Made by a program: the position numbers and the translations under genes. A stretch of 64,000 nt of DNA from NCBI GenBank assembly GCA_028689675.1, contig JAQVCS010000002.1, forward strand, positions 1 through 64,000, written 5' to 3'. Shown piece after piece: positions 26,480 through 36,021 of this stretch; positions within the stretch are counted from its first letter, which is position 1, and each line of letters starts with the position of its first letter. Below the pieces are notes generated by a model that saw only the letters and a list, made by a program, of their open reading frames with translations, was not told the DNA's origin and ran no database searches. Origin of the DNA: Desulfovibrionaceae bacterium. Lineage in GTDB: Bacteria; Desulfobacterota; Desulfovibrionia; Desulfovibrionales; Desulfovibrionaceae.

Positions 26480-28255
26480 TTATGCGGCAGTGCCGCTCTT
26501 GGTCTGGTCTGTCTGGTTGTCTGCTTTTTTTTCGTTTGGGCTTTTGCCTTCTTCTGCCTGCTCTGCTTTTTTGGCACGGCCAAATACGCGGGCTATCAGT
26601 ATGCTCAGCTCATACAGCACCAACATAGGTATAGCCATAAGGAGTTGAGACATAACATCAGGCGGGGTCAATATGGCAGCAACAATAAAAATGACCAGCA
26701 CGGCATAGCGGCGCGTGCTGCTCATCATTTTTGCCGTAACCAGCCCCATACGCGCTAAAAAGAAGGTGAACAGCGGCATTTCAAAAATAGCCCCAAAGGC
26801 CACCATGAGCTTGAGCACAAAATCAAGCGATTCTGTAAGCGAAGGCATGGGCATGATGGTATCGGTAGCAAAGCCCATAAAAAATTGAAAAGCTATGGGC
26901 AACACACCAAAATAACAAAAACAGCCGCCGCCAATAAAGAAAAAGGCAGAAACTAATGCCATGGGTATGGCATAGCGCTTTTCCTCATCATACAGCCCGG
27001 GGGCGATAAAAGACCAAATTTGATAAAAAATAAAAGGGCTTGCGGCAAAAATAGAGGCCACAAACGCCACACGCATATAAGTGAAAAAAGCCTCTGCTGG
27101 TGCTGTATAAATAAGCTTGGAATGATCGGGCAGGGCGGCATTGAGCGGGCGCATAATTTCGCCAAAAAGTGGCTCGGCAAAGCTCCAGCACAGCATAAAG
27201 GCTATGCCCACAGCAATAACACAGCGCATCAAACGCCAGCGCAATTCATTAAGATGATCCATCATGCCCATAGTGCGCTTTTCTGGGGCAAGGGCAGCAT
27301 TTTTGGCGTCTTCCACCTGCTTTATGAGCTGCCCCAAATCGGGTGAGCCCTCTGTGGGCAGGGCAGGGCTTGGGGTGGCCGCAGTGGGCGCTGTGCCCCC
27401 TTCTGCGCTGGTGGCTGCCTCTGGCTGCTCTGGGTTTTCTGCACCAGCCTGTGCTGTGGGCTCTGGCTGCGGATTTTCAGTGCTGGCCTTGTCTGCGCTC
27501 TCCGCTGTGCTTGAGGCTATAGTATTGTCTGGTGCACCTTCTGGGCTGGCTGGCTGGGCTGGGCTTTCTGCGCTGGCCTTGTCTTCTTGTGTGGCAGCCG
27601 TGGCTGTGTGGGCATCATGCCCCCCAAGGGGCGGGGTCAGGCCGCGTTCCTGCGGGGTGAGAAAATCGCCTTGCTCGGTGTACAGGCCGCCAGCATCGGC
27701 CTTGGCTGGTTCGCTTGCAGGGGCAGGGCTTGCGCCAAGCGCGGCCAGCTCTGCATTTGTTGCGGTGCATGCCGCACTATCGGCGCTTTCGCTTGCGGTG
27801 CTGCCTGCTGCGGCGCTTGCTTGTTCGCCTGCTATGGTACTTGTTGCGCCCTGTGTTGCTGTGCCAGATGTGCCGCTTGCCGCGATGTGTGCTTCATGGG
27901 CTGCGGCGCTTGCTTGTGCTCTCTGCTCTGGCTCTGCTGTCAGCGCTGGGGAAATTTCTTTGGGCAAAGCCTGCTCGGTGGGGGCAGCGGCGCTGTTGGG
28001 GCTGCCTGCCGCCTGATCGCTGTGTGCCGCTGGCTGGTTGTCGGGGGCGGGGGTAAAGAGTGCCGCGCCTTTGCTCACTATGCTGTATGCCCCTGTTTTA
28101 TCTGCCTGCACGCGAATGCCATCAGCAGCCAAGTCGGCAAGGGCAAGGCGCACCGTTTCGGGCGTGGTGTGCAACAGCGCTGCCAGCCCAGCAATGCTGA
28201 TGGGCTGGTGTGCTTTTAGGGCGCTGTAAAGGCTGGAGGCAATTTCTTGACTCAT
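26480..28255 (-). CDS. tatC: TatC with an N-terminal winged-helix domain and long Ala/Pro-rich linker
   Basis: Core receptor of the twin-arginine translocase. The TatC core (about residues 330-575) has the start [38 protein letters not shown] and the FGAIFEMP motif, with six membrane segments. Unusually, about 330 residues precede it: residues 8-64 look like a BirA-type winged helix ([20 protein letters not shown], then GAYSIVSKG), followed by about 260 residues of Ala/Pro/Glu/Ser-rich low complexity. The frame is open with normal codon use throughout and the ATG overlaps the tatB stop, so the extension is likely translated. A usual TatC is about 250 residues. Confidence 0.92.
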   Translation of the reverse strand: MSQEIASSLYSALKAHQPISIAGLAALLHTTPETVRLALADLAADGIRVQADKTGAYSIVSKGAALFTPAPDNQPAAHSDQAAGSPNSAAAPTEQALPKEISPALTAEPEQRAQASAAAHEAHIAASGTSGTATQGATSTIAGEQASAAAGSTASESADSAACTATNAELAALGASPAPASEPAKADAGGLYTEQGDFLTPQERGLTPPLGGHDAHTATAATQEDKASAESPAQPASPEGAPDNTIASSTAESADKASTENPQPEPTAQAGAENPEQPEAATSAEGGTAPTAATPSPALPTEGSPDLGQLIKQVEDAKNAALAPEKRTMGMMDHLNELRWRLMRCVIAVGIAFMLCWSFAEPLFGEIMRPLNAALPDHSKLIYTAPAEAFFTYMRVAFVASIFAASPFIFYQIWSFIAPGLYDEEKRYAIPMALVSAFFFIGGGCFCYFGVLPIAFQFFMGFATDTIMPMPSLTESLDFVLKLMVAFGAIFEMPLFTFFLARMGLVTAKMMSSTRRYAVLVIFIVAAILTPPDVMSQLLMAIPMLVLYELSILIARVFGRAKKAEQAEEGKSPNEKKADNQTDQTKSGTAA

Positions 28256-28758
28256 GCCTTTTCTCCCTTAGGGGCAGTGCTGTTGGCTTGGTCGGCAGCG
28301 TGTGCAGCGACAGCAATGGCTTCAGCAAGGGGGCTGCCTGCTGGCGGCGCGGGCACGGCATTGGCTTCTGGCGTAGCAGCGGCTTGGGGTGTTGAGTTTT
28401 GTGCACCTGCGGGGTTGCTGGCTGCGGCTTGCGTGCCTGTGCTTGCTTGTGCACCTGCGGTGGCGGCGGTGGGTGCCTGTGTGTCAGCGGTGGCCTGCGG
28501 GGCAGGCTTTGCTGTGCTGCTTGTTTTTGCCGTGTCATCCTTGGCAAAATATTCTTTTTCTGCTTGTTTTTTGCGCTCTTCGTGCTCTTCCTGCGCTACT
28601 TCAGCATTGAGAGTGCGCTGAAAATCGGTGGAAACGCGGCGAAATTCACCCATAACCTTGCCCAATGTTTTGGATATACTAAGAAGGTTTTTTGGGCCAA
28701 GCATCACCAAGGCTACAACAAAGATAAGTAAAAGTTCTGTGCTGCCAATTCCAAACAT
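28252..28758 (-). CDS. tatB: Sec-independent translocase protein TatB (TatA/B family)
   Basis: 168 residues: one N-terminal membrane segment (MFGIGSTELLLIFVVALVML), the GPKNLL hinge, an amphipathic helix, a charged region, then about 90 residues of Ala/Pro/Thr-rich tail. The GPKNLLSISKTLGK hinge and glutamate in the membrane segment favour TatB over TatA. GGAAGGATG precedes ATG 28758. It is translationally coupled to tatC. Confidence 0.88.
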   Translation of the reverse strand: MFGIGSTELLLIFVVALVMLGPKNLLSISKTLGKVMGEFRRVSTDFQRTLNAEVAQEEHEERKKQAEKEYFAKDDTAKTSSTAKPAPQATADTQAPTAATAGAQASTGTQAAASNPAGAQNSTPQAAATPEANAVPAPPAGSPLAEAIAVAAHAADQANSTAPKGEKA

Positions 28759-28796
28759 GCTGCATCCTTCCATTATCAAAAGCAAAAAGCGTTTCA

Positions 28797-28838
28797 GCCT
28801 TGAGCTGCGCTGGCAAAGCACAGGCTGTGCCAGCGCAG
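28797..28838. repeat. Inverted repeat related to the edge of intergenic repeat A
   Basis: Arms CTGCGCTGGCA (28805-28815) and TGCCAGCGCAG (28828-28838) form an 11-bp stem. The left part, GCCTTGA then TGCGCTGGCAAA, closely matches 13261-13282 of repeat copy A. It lies between guaA and tatB. Confidence 0.55.
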
Positions 28839-28866
28839 AGTGTGCACAAGGGCAGAGAAAAAGAAA

Positions 28867-28914
28867 GGGGGGCGGGGCTGCACCCGCTGTTTTGGCAGGC
28901 TGCCCCTTCCCCCC
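28867..28914 (-). terminator. Probable terminator after guaA
   Basis: On the minus strand, G-rich and C-rich arms (GGGGGG...GGGGCAGC against GCAGCCCC...CCCCCC) fold imperfectly and are followed by TTTCTTTTTC. Confidence 0.5.
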
Positions 28915-28923
28915 TTGTTCAGC

Positions 28924-30468
28924 TTATTCCCATTCAATGGTGCTCGGCGGCTTGGACGAGATGTCGTAAGCCACGCGGTTGACGCCCTTTACTTCATTGA
29001 TAATACGGCTGGAAATGCGTTCCAGCACATCATAGGGCAGGCGTGACCAGTCGGCCGTCATGGCATCGACACTATCCACAATGCGCAGGGCAATAACGTG
29101 GTCATAGGTGCGGCCATCGCCCATCACGCCCACAGTTTTAATGGGCAAGAGCACAGCAAAGCCCTGCCATACCTTGCGGTACCAGCCAGATTCTTTTAGT
29201 TCTTCCTGCACAATCTTATCGGCACGGCGCAGAATATCTAAGCGTACGGCAGTAATTTCGCCCAACACGCGAATGGCCAAACCGGGGCCGGGGAAGGGAT
29301 GCCGCCATACAATGCTGTCGGGCATGCCCAGCTCGGCAGCCACTTTGCGCACTTCATCCTTAAAGAGCTCGCGCAGGGGCTCAATAAGTTTCAGGTTCAT
29401 GGTGTCGGGCAGGCCGCCCACATTGTGGTGGCTTTTAATGACAGCGCTGGGGCCTTTGTGGGAAATGGATTCAATAACATCAGGGTACAGCGTGCCCTGT
29501 GCCAGCCATGCCACATCGGGCAATTTTTTGGCCTCTTCATCAAAAATATCAATGAAGGTATGACCAATAATTTTACGCTTCTTTTCAGGGTCTTCAATGC
29601 CTGCCAGCTTGTCCAGAAAACGGCGCTGTGCCTGCACAAAATTAAGGTTGAGGTCAAAATGCTCGCGCAAATAGTTCACAACCTCTGTGCCTTCGTTCAT
29701 ACGTAGCAGGCCGTTATCCACAAAGATGCAGTGCAGGCGCTTGCCAATGGCCTTGTGCAGCAGCACGGCCACCACGGTAGAATCAATACCGCCAGAAAGG
29801 GCGCACACCACATGCTGCTCAGGCCCTACCTGCTCGGCCATTTCTTTGACAACGCGGTCAACGAACGAGGACATTGTCCAGTCTGGGGTGATGTTGGCAA
29901 TGCGGAAGAGGAAGTTATGCAGCATGGCTACGCCATCGGCACTGTGGTGCACTTCTGGGTGGAATTGCACAGCATAGATTTTGCGCGCCTCATCAGCCAT
30001 AGCCGCAACCTGCAAGGTGGCGGTGCTGGCCGTAATGGCAAAGCCTGGGGGCGGGGTCATAACTTTATCGCCATGGCTCATCCACACACGGCTGGGCTTG
30101 GCAGCGTCCAGCCCTTCCCACAGGGGGCAGGGCTTACTGAAGCACAAATCGGCAGGGCCATATTCGCGCGTTTCAGACTGGGCAAGCTCACCGCCCAAAG
30201 TATTTGCCAAAAGCTGCATGCCATAGCAAATGCCCAAAACTGGCACGCCCAGTTCCAAAAAGCCCTTGTCCAAATGGGGGGCGTCGGCCTCGCCCACAGA
30301 GGCAGGGCCGCCAGACAAAATAATGGCGTCGGGCTGCATGGCCTTGACCTGCGCCGCCGTGGTGATGCAGGAATGAATTTCAGAATACACGCCAGCTTCA
30401 CGCACACGGCGCGCTATAAGCTGGGTGACTTGTGAACCGTAGTCAATAATGATTACTTTGCTGGACAT
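28924..30468 (-). CDS. guaA: GMP synthase (glutamine-hydrolysing)
   Basis: Aminates XMP to GMP. An N-terminal class I glutamine amidotransferase domain with the nucleophile in [12 protein letters not shown] and the catalytic HPEVHHS (about 1-195) is followed by an ATP-pyrophosphatase domain with the PP-loop [10 protein letters not shown] (about 225), and the dimerisation domain ends in KPPSTIEWE. 514 residues is the usual length. It starts 9 bp after guaB. Confidence 0.97.
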   Translation of the reverse strand: MSSKVIIIDYGSQVTQLIARRVREAGVYSEIHSCITTAAQVKAMQPDAIILSGGPASVGEADAPHLDKGFLELGVPVLGICYGMQLLANTLGGELAQSETREYGPADLCFSKPCPLWEGLDAAKPSRVWMSHGDKVMTPPPGFAITASTATLQVAAMADEARKIYAVQFHPEVHHSADGVAMLHNFLFRIANITPDWTMSSFVDRVVKEMAEQVGPEQHVVCALSGGIDSTVVAVLLHKAIGKRLHCIFVDNGLLRMNEGTEVVNYLREHFDLNLNFVQAQRRFLDKLAGIEDPEKKRKIIGHTFIDIFDEEAKKLPDVAWLAQGTLYPDVIESISHKGPSAVIKSHHNVGGLPDTMNLKLIEPLRELFKDEVRKVAAELGMPDSIVWRHPFPGPGLAIRVLGEITAVRLDILRRADKIVQEELKESGWYRKVWQGFAVLLPIKTVGVMGDGRTYDHVIALRIVDSVDAMTADWSRLPYDVLERISSRIINEVKGVNRVAYDISSKPPSTIEWE

Positions 30469-30477
30469 TACGGCTCC

Positions 30478-31932
30478 TTAGTTATCAATGCGGTAGTTGG
30501 GGGCTTCTTTGGTGATAATCACATCATGCACATGGCTTTCACGCAGGCCAGCGGGGGAAATTTCATAGAAATTCACATCCGCCATGGCAGCAATATTTTT
30601 TGCGCCCACATAGCCCATGCCAGAGCGCAAGCCGCCCATAAGCTGGTAAATGACGTCTTTCACGCCGCCACGGTAAGGTACGCGCCCCACAATACCTTCG
30701 GGCACCAGCTTTTTGCTGCGTTCCTGAAAATAGCGGTCTGAGCTGCCGTCTTTCATGGCGTCAATAGAGCCCATACCGCGGTAAATTTTGTAGGTACGCC
30801 CCTGATACAAAATGGTTTCACCCGGGCTTTCTTCTGTGCCGCCAAAGAGCGAGCCAATCATCACCGAATGAGCGCCCACGACCAGCGCCTTGACAATATC
30901 GCCAGAGAACTTGATGCCGCCGTCAGCTATGCAGCAGCGGTCCATTTCACGCGCGGCACGGCTGGCTTCCACAATAGCCGTCACCTGCGGCACACCAACG
31001 CCAGCCACAATGCGGGTGGTGCAAATAGAGCCGGGGCCAATGCCCACTTTCACCGCATCTGCCCCTGCTTCTAAAATAGCCTTTGCCCCTTCATAGGTGG
31101 CCACGTTGCCCGCTACAAGCTGGCAATTGGGGAAGGAAGACTTGACAGCACGAATGGCGCGCAGCACGTTGACAGAATGCCCATGGGCAGAATCAAGCAC
31201 CAGCACATCGGCACCAGCGTCAAGCAATTCCGCAGCGCGCGCTTCAGAATCTTTACCAATGCCAATAGCCCCGCCCACACGCAGGCGGCCAGCGCTGTCT
31301 TTGCAGGCATTGGGGTATTTTTGCACCTTGTCAATGTCTTTCATGGTGATAAGCCCGCGCAAATGCTTATCTTCATCCACCACCAGCAGTTTTTCAATGC
31401 GGTGCTCGTGTAAATGGGCTTTGGCTTCTTCAAGCGAAGTGCCCATAGGCACGGTAACCAGATTTTGGCTGGTCATCACTTCAGAAACCTTGACTGTGCT
31501 GCCATCATCAATAAAGCGCACATCGCGGTTGGTCAAAATGCCCACCAGCTTGCCATTATCCACAACAGGCAAGCCAGAGACGCGAAAATCTTTCATCAGT
31601 TCAAGAGCTTCGCTTACCATGCTGTCTGAAGCGATGGAGATAGGGTCTAAAATCATGCCGCTTTCAGATTTTTTTACACGTTCAATTTCCAAACGCTGCT
31701 TTTCAATGGGCATGTTTTTGTGAATAATGCCAATGCCGCCCATGCGTGCCATAGAAATAGCCATGGCCGACTCGGTAACGGTGTCCATAGCGGCAGAAAG
31801 TAAGGGAATGTGCAGCTTGAGGGAAGGCGTGAGCCATGTAGTAAGATCGACTTGGTCGGGAGTTACTTCAGAAAATGCTGGAACGAGGAGTATGTCGTCA
31901 AAGGTCAAAGCCTTGCCGCGATTGGTAAACAT
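30478..31932 (-). CDS. guaB: IMP dehydrogenase
   Basis: Oxidises IMP to XMP with NAD, the committed step to GMP. 484 residues: an N-terminal (beta/alpha)8 part, a CBS-domain insertion at about 95-205 ([20 protein letters not shown]), then the catalytic cysteine loop [20 protein letters not shown] (Cys at about 303) and the flap [17 protein letters not shown]. It leads the guaB-guaA-tatB-tatC-hisB-hisA run and has a good promoter. Confidence 0.97.
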   Translation of the reverse strand: MFTNRGKALTFDDILLVPAFSEVTPDQVDLTTWLTPSLKLHIPLLSAAMDTVTESAMAISMARMGGIGIIHKNMPIEKQRLEIERVKKSESGMILDPISIASDSMVSEALELMKDFRVSGLPVVDNGKLVGILTNRDVRFIDDGSTVKVSEVMTSQNLVTVPMGTSLEEAKAHLHEHRIEKLLVVDEDKHLRGLITMKDIDKVQKYPNACKDSAGRLRVGGAIGIGKDSEARAAELLDAGADVLVLDSAHGHSVNVLRAIRAVKSSFPNCQLVAGNVATYEGAKAILEAGADAVKVGIGPGSICTTRIVAGVGVPQVTAIVEASRAAREMDRCCIADGGIKFSGDIVKALVVGAHSVMIGSLFGGTEESPGETILYQGRTYKIYRGMGSIDAMKDGSSDRYFQERSKKLVPEGIVGRVPYRGGVKDVIYQLMGGLRSGMGYVGAKNIAAMADVNFYEISPAGLRESHVHDVIITKEAPNYRIDN

Positions 31933-31977
31933 GATAGCCTCTTCTCTGTGTAATTATTCATAAAAAAAGAATAGACT

Positions 31978-32006
31978 ATACTAATGGAAATAAGGCAATT
32001 TGTCAA
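31978..32006 (-). promoter_or_regulatory. Promoter of guaB (minus strand)
   Basis: On the minus strand, a consensus -35 TTGACA (32001-32006), a 17-bp spacer and a -10-like TAGTAT (31978-31983), about 45 bp before the guaB start. Confidence 0.75.
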
Positions 32007-32036
32007 TTGCAGTACCTTTGCTCTGTGCTGAATGCC

Positions 32037-32065
32037 TTGACTGGTACAAAAAAAAAGGTTATGCA
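32037..32065 (+). promoter_or_regulatory. Predicted promoter of ffh
   Basis: TTGACT (32037-32042), a 17-bp spacer with nine A, and TATGCA (32060-32065), about 58 bp before ffh. Divergent from the guaB promoter. Confidence 0.5.
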
Positions 32066-32123
32066 AAATCGCTTGTGCTCTTGACAGAGCAAGAATTTTT
32101 TACGCGTATACCCCGAGGGCAAC

Positions 32124-33677
32124 ATGTTCGAGAGCCTTTCAGACAGACTTTCTGGCGTTTTTCGCACTATCAGCGGCCGTGGCCAGCTTACTGAAGAAAA
32201 TATTCAGGCTGGCTTGCGGGAAGTGCGCCTTGCCTTGCTTGAGGCAGACGTTAATTTTAAGGTCGTCAAAGATTTTGTGGCCAGCGTGGGGGAAAAGTGC
32301 CTTGGCCAAGAGGTGCTTAAAGGGGTAAGCCCAGCGCAGCAGGTTATTAAAATTGTGCGCGATGAGCTGGTTGAGCTGCTGGGCGGGGAAAGCACAGGGC
32401 TTGATTTGCGCGGGCAGCAGCCTGCTGTTATTATGATGGTGGGCTTGCAAGGCTCGGGCAAAACCACTTCGGCTGGCAAAATAGCCAATTTGCTGCGTAA
32501 GCAGAAAATGAAGCCCTACCTTATTCCTGCCGACGTGTACCGCCCCGCCGCTATTGATCAATTGGTGGTGCTGGCCAAGCAGTTGGACATGCCCTATTAC
32601 CCCTCCACCACAGCCATGAACCCTGTGGATATAGCCAAAAATGCCGTGGCGGAGGCAAAAGAGCAGCAGGCAAGCGTGGTGCTGCTTGATACAGCAGGGC
32701 GTTTGCATATTGACGAAACCTTGATGGACGAGCTGGTTGCCATTAAGGCCGCGGTGAACCCGCAAGAAATTTTATTTGTGGCCGATGCCATGACTGGTCA
32801 GGACGCTGTAACCGTGGCCGAAGCCTTTAATGCCCGCTTGGGTATTACTGGCGTGGTGCTTACCAAAATGGATGGCGATGCCCGCGGTGGTGCAGCGCTT
32901 TCCATCAAATCAGTCACAGGCGCACCCGTTAAATATGTGGGCATGGGCGAAAAACTTTCTGAAATGGAAGTTTTCCACCCCGACCGCATAGCCAGCCGTA
33001 TTTTAGGCATGGGGGATGTGCTCACCCTGCTTGAAAAGGCGCAGGAAAATGTTGATCAGGAAGAAGCCGCTGCCTTGGCGCAAAAAATGCAGAAGGCCAA
33101 ATTCGATTTGGAAGACTTCCGCACGCAAATGAAGCGCGTCAAGCAAATGGGCTCTTTTTCCAGCATTCTCAAAATGATTCCCGGCTTGGGCGGCATTAGC
33201 GAAAAGTTGTCAGCCATGAAGGGTGCAGAGCCAGAAAAAGAAATGGCGCGCACCGAGGCCATTATCAGCTCCATGACCATGAAAGAGCGCCGCAACCCAG
33301 ACTTGCTGAATGGCAGCCGCCGTGCGCGCATAGCCAAGGGGGCTGGGGTTTCGGTGCAGCAGGTCAACCAGCTTGTGCGCCAATTTGAGCAAATGCGCCA
33401 AATGATGAAGGGCATGATGGGCGGCGGTGCACCCAAGATGCCTAAAATGCCCGGTATGCCTGCGGGTATGACACCAAAAATGCCCAAGATGCCTAAAATG
33501 CCCGCTGGCGCTTTGCCCGATATGGGCGGGCTTGGCGGCATGAATGGGCTGGACGGCATGGGTATGCCCGGCATGCCCTCTATGCCCGGCATGGGGGCTG
33601 GCGGTATGAGCGCCCAAAAAATAGCCGCCGCCAAAAAGCGTAAAGAAAAAGAAAAGAAAAAGCGCAAAAAACGCTAA
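32124..33677 (+). CDS. ffh: Signal recognition particle protein Ffh (SRP54)
   Basis: GTPase that binds signal sequences and 4.5S RNA and targets nascent membrane proteins. N and G domains (about 1-295) have G1 GLQGSGKTTSAGKIA, LDTAGRLH, and TKMDGDARGGAAL. The M domain (about 325-435) has RRARIAKGAGVSVQQVNQLVRQFEQMRQMMKGM. The usual length is about 450. Here about 70 extra residues of Met/Pro/Gly/Lys repeats (PKMPKMPGMP type) follow, then a lysine-rich end. It is separate from the rpsP operon by about 275 bp. Confidence 0.96.
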   Translation: MFESLSDRLSGVFRTISGRGQLTEENIQAGLREVRLALLEADVNFKVVKDFVASVGEKCLGQEVLKGVSPAQQVIKIVRDELVELLGGESTGLDLRGQQPAVIMMVGLQGSGKTTSAGKIANLLRKQKMKPYLIPADVYRPAAIDQLVVLAKQLDMPYYPSTTAMNPVDIAKNAVAEAKEQQASVVLLDTAGRLHIDETLMDELVAIKAAVNPQEILFVADAMTGQDAVTVAEAFNARLGITGVVLTKMDGDARGGAALSIKSVTGAPVKYVGMGEKLSEMEVFHPDRIASRILGMGDVLTLLEKAQENVDQEEAAALAQKMQKAKFDLEDFRTQMKRVKQMGSFSSILKMIPGLGGISEKLSAMKGAEPEKEMARTEAIISSMTMKERRNPDLLNGSRRARIAKGAGVSVQQVNQLVRQFEQMRQMMKGMMGGGAPKMPKMPGMPAGMTPKMPKMPKMPAGALPDMGGLGGMNGLDGMGMPGMPSMPGMGAGGMSAQKIAAAKKRKEKEKKKRKKR

Positions 33678-33952
33678 ACAAAGTTTTTTGCCGCACAAAA
33701 AATTCACTCTGTCAAGCCTCTGGGGCAGGGGAAAGGCGTTCTTTACAGGGAATGCACTATTTTGTTGGTGACAAAGCGGGGTCTTTTGCTGTATGAGACC
33801 TGTTCGCACCTCAAAAAGTTTATGGCATAGGCTTGGTGCAATGAGGCTATTGCAGCCATAAACAACGAATATTGACTGGCAAAGGGCAGCAGGCGCGTGC
33901 GCCGCTCCGTATCGCCATATACACACATCACTAACTATCTTGGGAGAATACC

Positions 33953-34192
33953 ATGGCTGTTAAGCTGAAACTTACCCGTTTGGGTTCTAAAAAGCGTCCT
34001 TTTTACCGTGTTGTTGCCGCTAATGCAGAAACCCGCCGCGACGGTCGTCCTTTGGAATTTTTGGGTTTTTACAACCCCATGACCAAGCCCGCTGAAGTAA
34101 AGCTGGATGGCGAAAAAATTAAGGCATGGTTGGCCAAGGGTGCAGAACCCACCGATACCGTGCGCGCCCTGATTAAAGAGCACATGGCATAA
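33953..34192 (+). CDS. rpsP: 30S ribosomal protein S16
   Basis: 79 residues, the usual S16 core: [21 protein letters not shown], then [26 protein letters not shown] precedes the ATG. First of rpsP-khpA-rimM. Confidence 0.97.
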   Translation: MAVKLKLTRLGSKKRPFYRVVAANAETRRDGRPLEFLGFYNPMTKPAEVKLDGEKIKAWLAKGAEPTDTVRALIKEHMA

Positions 34193-34228
34193 GTCTTTAT
34201 TACTGTGCTGTGCTTATGCAGTAATGCG

Positions 34229-34275
34229 AGCTGCTTTTTTGCTCTGGCCTTGGTCAGTGGTGCAAAAAAGCAGCT
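34229..34275 (+). promoter_or_regulatory. 14-bp stem hairpin between rpsP and khpA
   Basis: Perfect arms AGCTGCTTTTTTGC (34229-34242) and GCAAAAAAGCAGCT (34262-34275) with a 19-nt loop, 36 bp after rpsP and 40 bp before khpA. The U-run is inside the stem rather than after it, so attenuation or mRNA processing is more likely than simple termination. Confidence 0.65.
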
Positions 34276-34315
34276 TTCCTTACCCAGTGCCAAACAATGA
34301 AAGGAAAGGTTGTGC

Positions 34316-34546
34316 ATGAAAAACCTTATCGAATACATTGCCACTTCGCTGGTCGATAAGCCCGAGGAAGTGAGTGTGCGGGAAGTGCAGGACGGGCAGG
34401 TGTGCACGCTGGAGCTTTCTGTTGCTAAAGATGATATAGGCAAGGTAATAGGCAGGCAGGGTAAAACTGCCCGCGCTATGCGTGTGCTTTTGGGGGCGGC
34501 CTCCACCAAGGCGCAAAAGCGCGTGATGCTGGATATAGTAGAATAG
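34316..34546 (+). CDS. khpA: KH-domain RNA-binding protein KhpA
   Basis: 76 residues forming a single type II KH domain with the signature IGKVIGRQGKTARAMRVLL near residues 38-56. Binds RNA, often with KhpB/Jag. GGAAAGG precedes ATG 34316. In the usual slot between rpsP and rimM, 6 bp before rimM. Confidence 0.93.
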   Translation: MKNLIEYIATSLVDKPEEVSVREVQDGQVCTLELSVAKDDIGKVIGRQGKTARAMRVLLGAASTKAQKRVMLDIVE

Positions 34547-34552
34547 CCCGCC

Positions 34553-35164
34553 ATGCCCGCTACAGACGATAAATTTGTTTTGATGGGTGTGCTGGCACGC
34601 CCGCATGGCATTAAAGGGGAAGTCAGCGTTGATTGGTACGCGCATTCCCTTGCGGCCTTACAGGGGCGCTTTTTTTTGCAGGCTGCTCACGAGCCGCCGC
34701 GTATGGCCAAGGCTGCCAGCGTGCGCGAGCATCAGGGGCGGCCTTTGCTTGTGCTGGAGGGCGTGCACGACCGTGCTGGTGCGGAAATGCTGCGCGGCTT
34801 GAAAGTGCTGGCACTCAAGGCAGACCTGCCCGCGCCCGATGAAGACGAAGTGTATTTGCACAAGCTCATTGGGCTGACTGTTGTGCTGGATGAAGACGAC
34901 AGCGAGCTGGGTGTGCTTGACCATGTGGAATTTCCCGCTGGCAAAGAGGTGTGGTCTATTCTCACGCAGGACGGCACCGAGGTGCTTTTTCCTGCTGTGC
35001 CAGAATTTATTGCAGGCTTTGACCTTGAGCAGGGGGAAGTGTTCATTTGCCCCCCCGCAGGCCTGCTGGATATTTATTTGGGTGAGCTTGACGAAGAGCC
35101 CGACGATGGCGATGACGACGCGCCAGACCAAGGCAAGCCCAGCCCAGCCCCAAAAGTACGCTGA
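34553..35164 (+). CDS. rimM: 16S rRNA processing protein RimM
   Basis: Assembly factor for the 30S head that binds S19. 203 residues: an N-terminal RimM domain (VLARPHGIKGEVSVDWY), then a PRC-barrel (YLHKLIGLTVVLDED, then PAVPEFIAGFDLEQGEVFICPPAGLLDI). The C-terminal 25 residues are an acidic Asp/Glu/Pro tail not usual in the family. It is followed after 2 bp by mutM rather than trmD. Confidence 0.94.
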   Translation: MPATDDKFVLMGVLARPHGIKGEVSVDWYAHSLAALQGRFFLQAAHEPPRMAKAASVREHQGRPLLVLEGVHDRAGAEMLRGLKVLALKADLPAPDEDEVYLHKLIGLTVVLDEDDSELGVLDHVEFPAGKEVWSILTQDGTEVLFPAVPEFIAGFDLEQGEVFICPPAGLLDIYLGELDEEPDDGDDDAPDQGKPSPAPKVR

Positions 35165-35166
35165 AT

Positions 35167-36021
35167 ATGCCAGAATTGCCCGAAGCAGAAACTATTGCCC
35201 GCACACTCAGCCCCATGGTTGCGGGGCGGCGCATTACGCAGGTGCAGGTTTTGCTGCCGCGCGTAGTGCACCCGCTTTCTCTGCCGCTGGCTGCCCTGTG
35301 CGGGCGGCGCATTGCCAAAACGGGGCGGCGTGGCAAGCTGGTGCTGCTGATGCTTGAGGCAGAAAAGGATATGGGGCATGCGGCTACCCCCTGCACAGAG
35401 CAGCCCGACATGCTGGCCGTGCATTTGCGCATGACAGGGCGGCTTTTTGTCTACCCTGCGGGGCAAAGTGCGGGCAAGCATACACGCGCGATATTTACTT
35501 TGGATGACGGGCACAAGCTCTTTTTTGACGATGCCCGTACCTTTGGTCTGCTCTTTTTGGGCACAGAAGCGCTGCGCCAGCGCTGGCCTTTTTGGCGCAC
35601 CTTGGGGGCAGAACCCCTGCTTTTGCAGGGCACGGCTTTATATGCGGCTGTGCACGCGCGCCGTGCGGCCATCAAGGCCGTGCTGCTTGACCAGAAAGTG
35701 CTTGCTGGTGTGGGCAATATTTATGCTGATGAATCACTTTTTCGTGCCAGCATAGACCCGCGCCGCCCTGCCGCCAGCCTAAGCCAGCAGGAATGCCGCA
35801 CGCTGTTGGCCTGCCTGCACGAGGTCTTGCAGGAATCTATTGCCCAATGCGGCAGCTCTATTCGCGATTATCGCGATGCGCATGGCGATGCAGGGGCATT
35901 TCAGAATAGTTTTCATGTCTATGGCCGCGGCGGGCAGCCTTGCCACAGTTGCGGCTGTGTGCTTGAGCGTTGCACAGTGGCAGGCCGCGGCACGGTAGTT
36001 TGCCCTCATTGTCAGCACTAG
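35167..36021 (+). CDS. mutM: Formamidopyrimidine-DNA glycosylase (Fpg)
   Basis: Removes 8-oxoguanine and other oxidised purines and cleaves the abasic site. 284 residues: catalytic N-terminal proline MPELPEAETIARTL, lysine near 60 (TGRRGKLVLL), helix-two-turn-helix with LDQKVLAGVGNIYADESLF, and a C-terminal zinc finger CHSCGCVLERCTVAGRGTVVCPHC. The zinc finger differs somewhat from CxxC...QRSTFYCPxCQ in the inner spacing and text. Coupled to rimM. Confidence 0.95.
   Translation: MPELPEAETIARTLSPMVAGRRITQVQVLLPRVVHPLSLPLAALCGRRIAKTGRRGKLVLLMLEAEKDMGHAATPCTEQPDMLAVHLRMTGRLFVYPAGQSAGKHTRAIFTLDDGHKLFFDDARTFGLLFLGTEALRQRWPFWRTLGAEPLLLQGTALYAAVHARRAAIKAVLLDQKVLAGVGNIYADESLFRASIDPRRPAASLSQQECRTLLACLHEVLQESIAQCGSSIRDYRDAHGDAGAFQNSFHVYGRGGQPCHSCGCVLERCTVAGRGTVVCPHCQH

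Noticed and set aside
27264..28016. Plus-strand frame (250 codons) opposite the tatC linker
   Set aside because: Antisense of a repetitive Ala-rich linker; its Ala/Ser/Cys-rich text is a by-product of that repetition.
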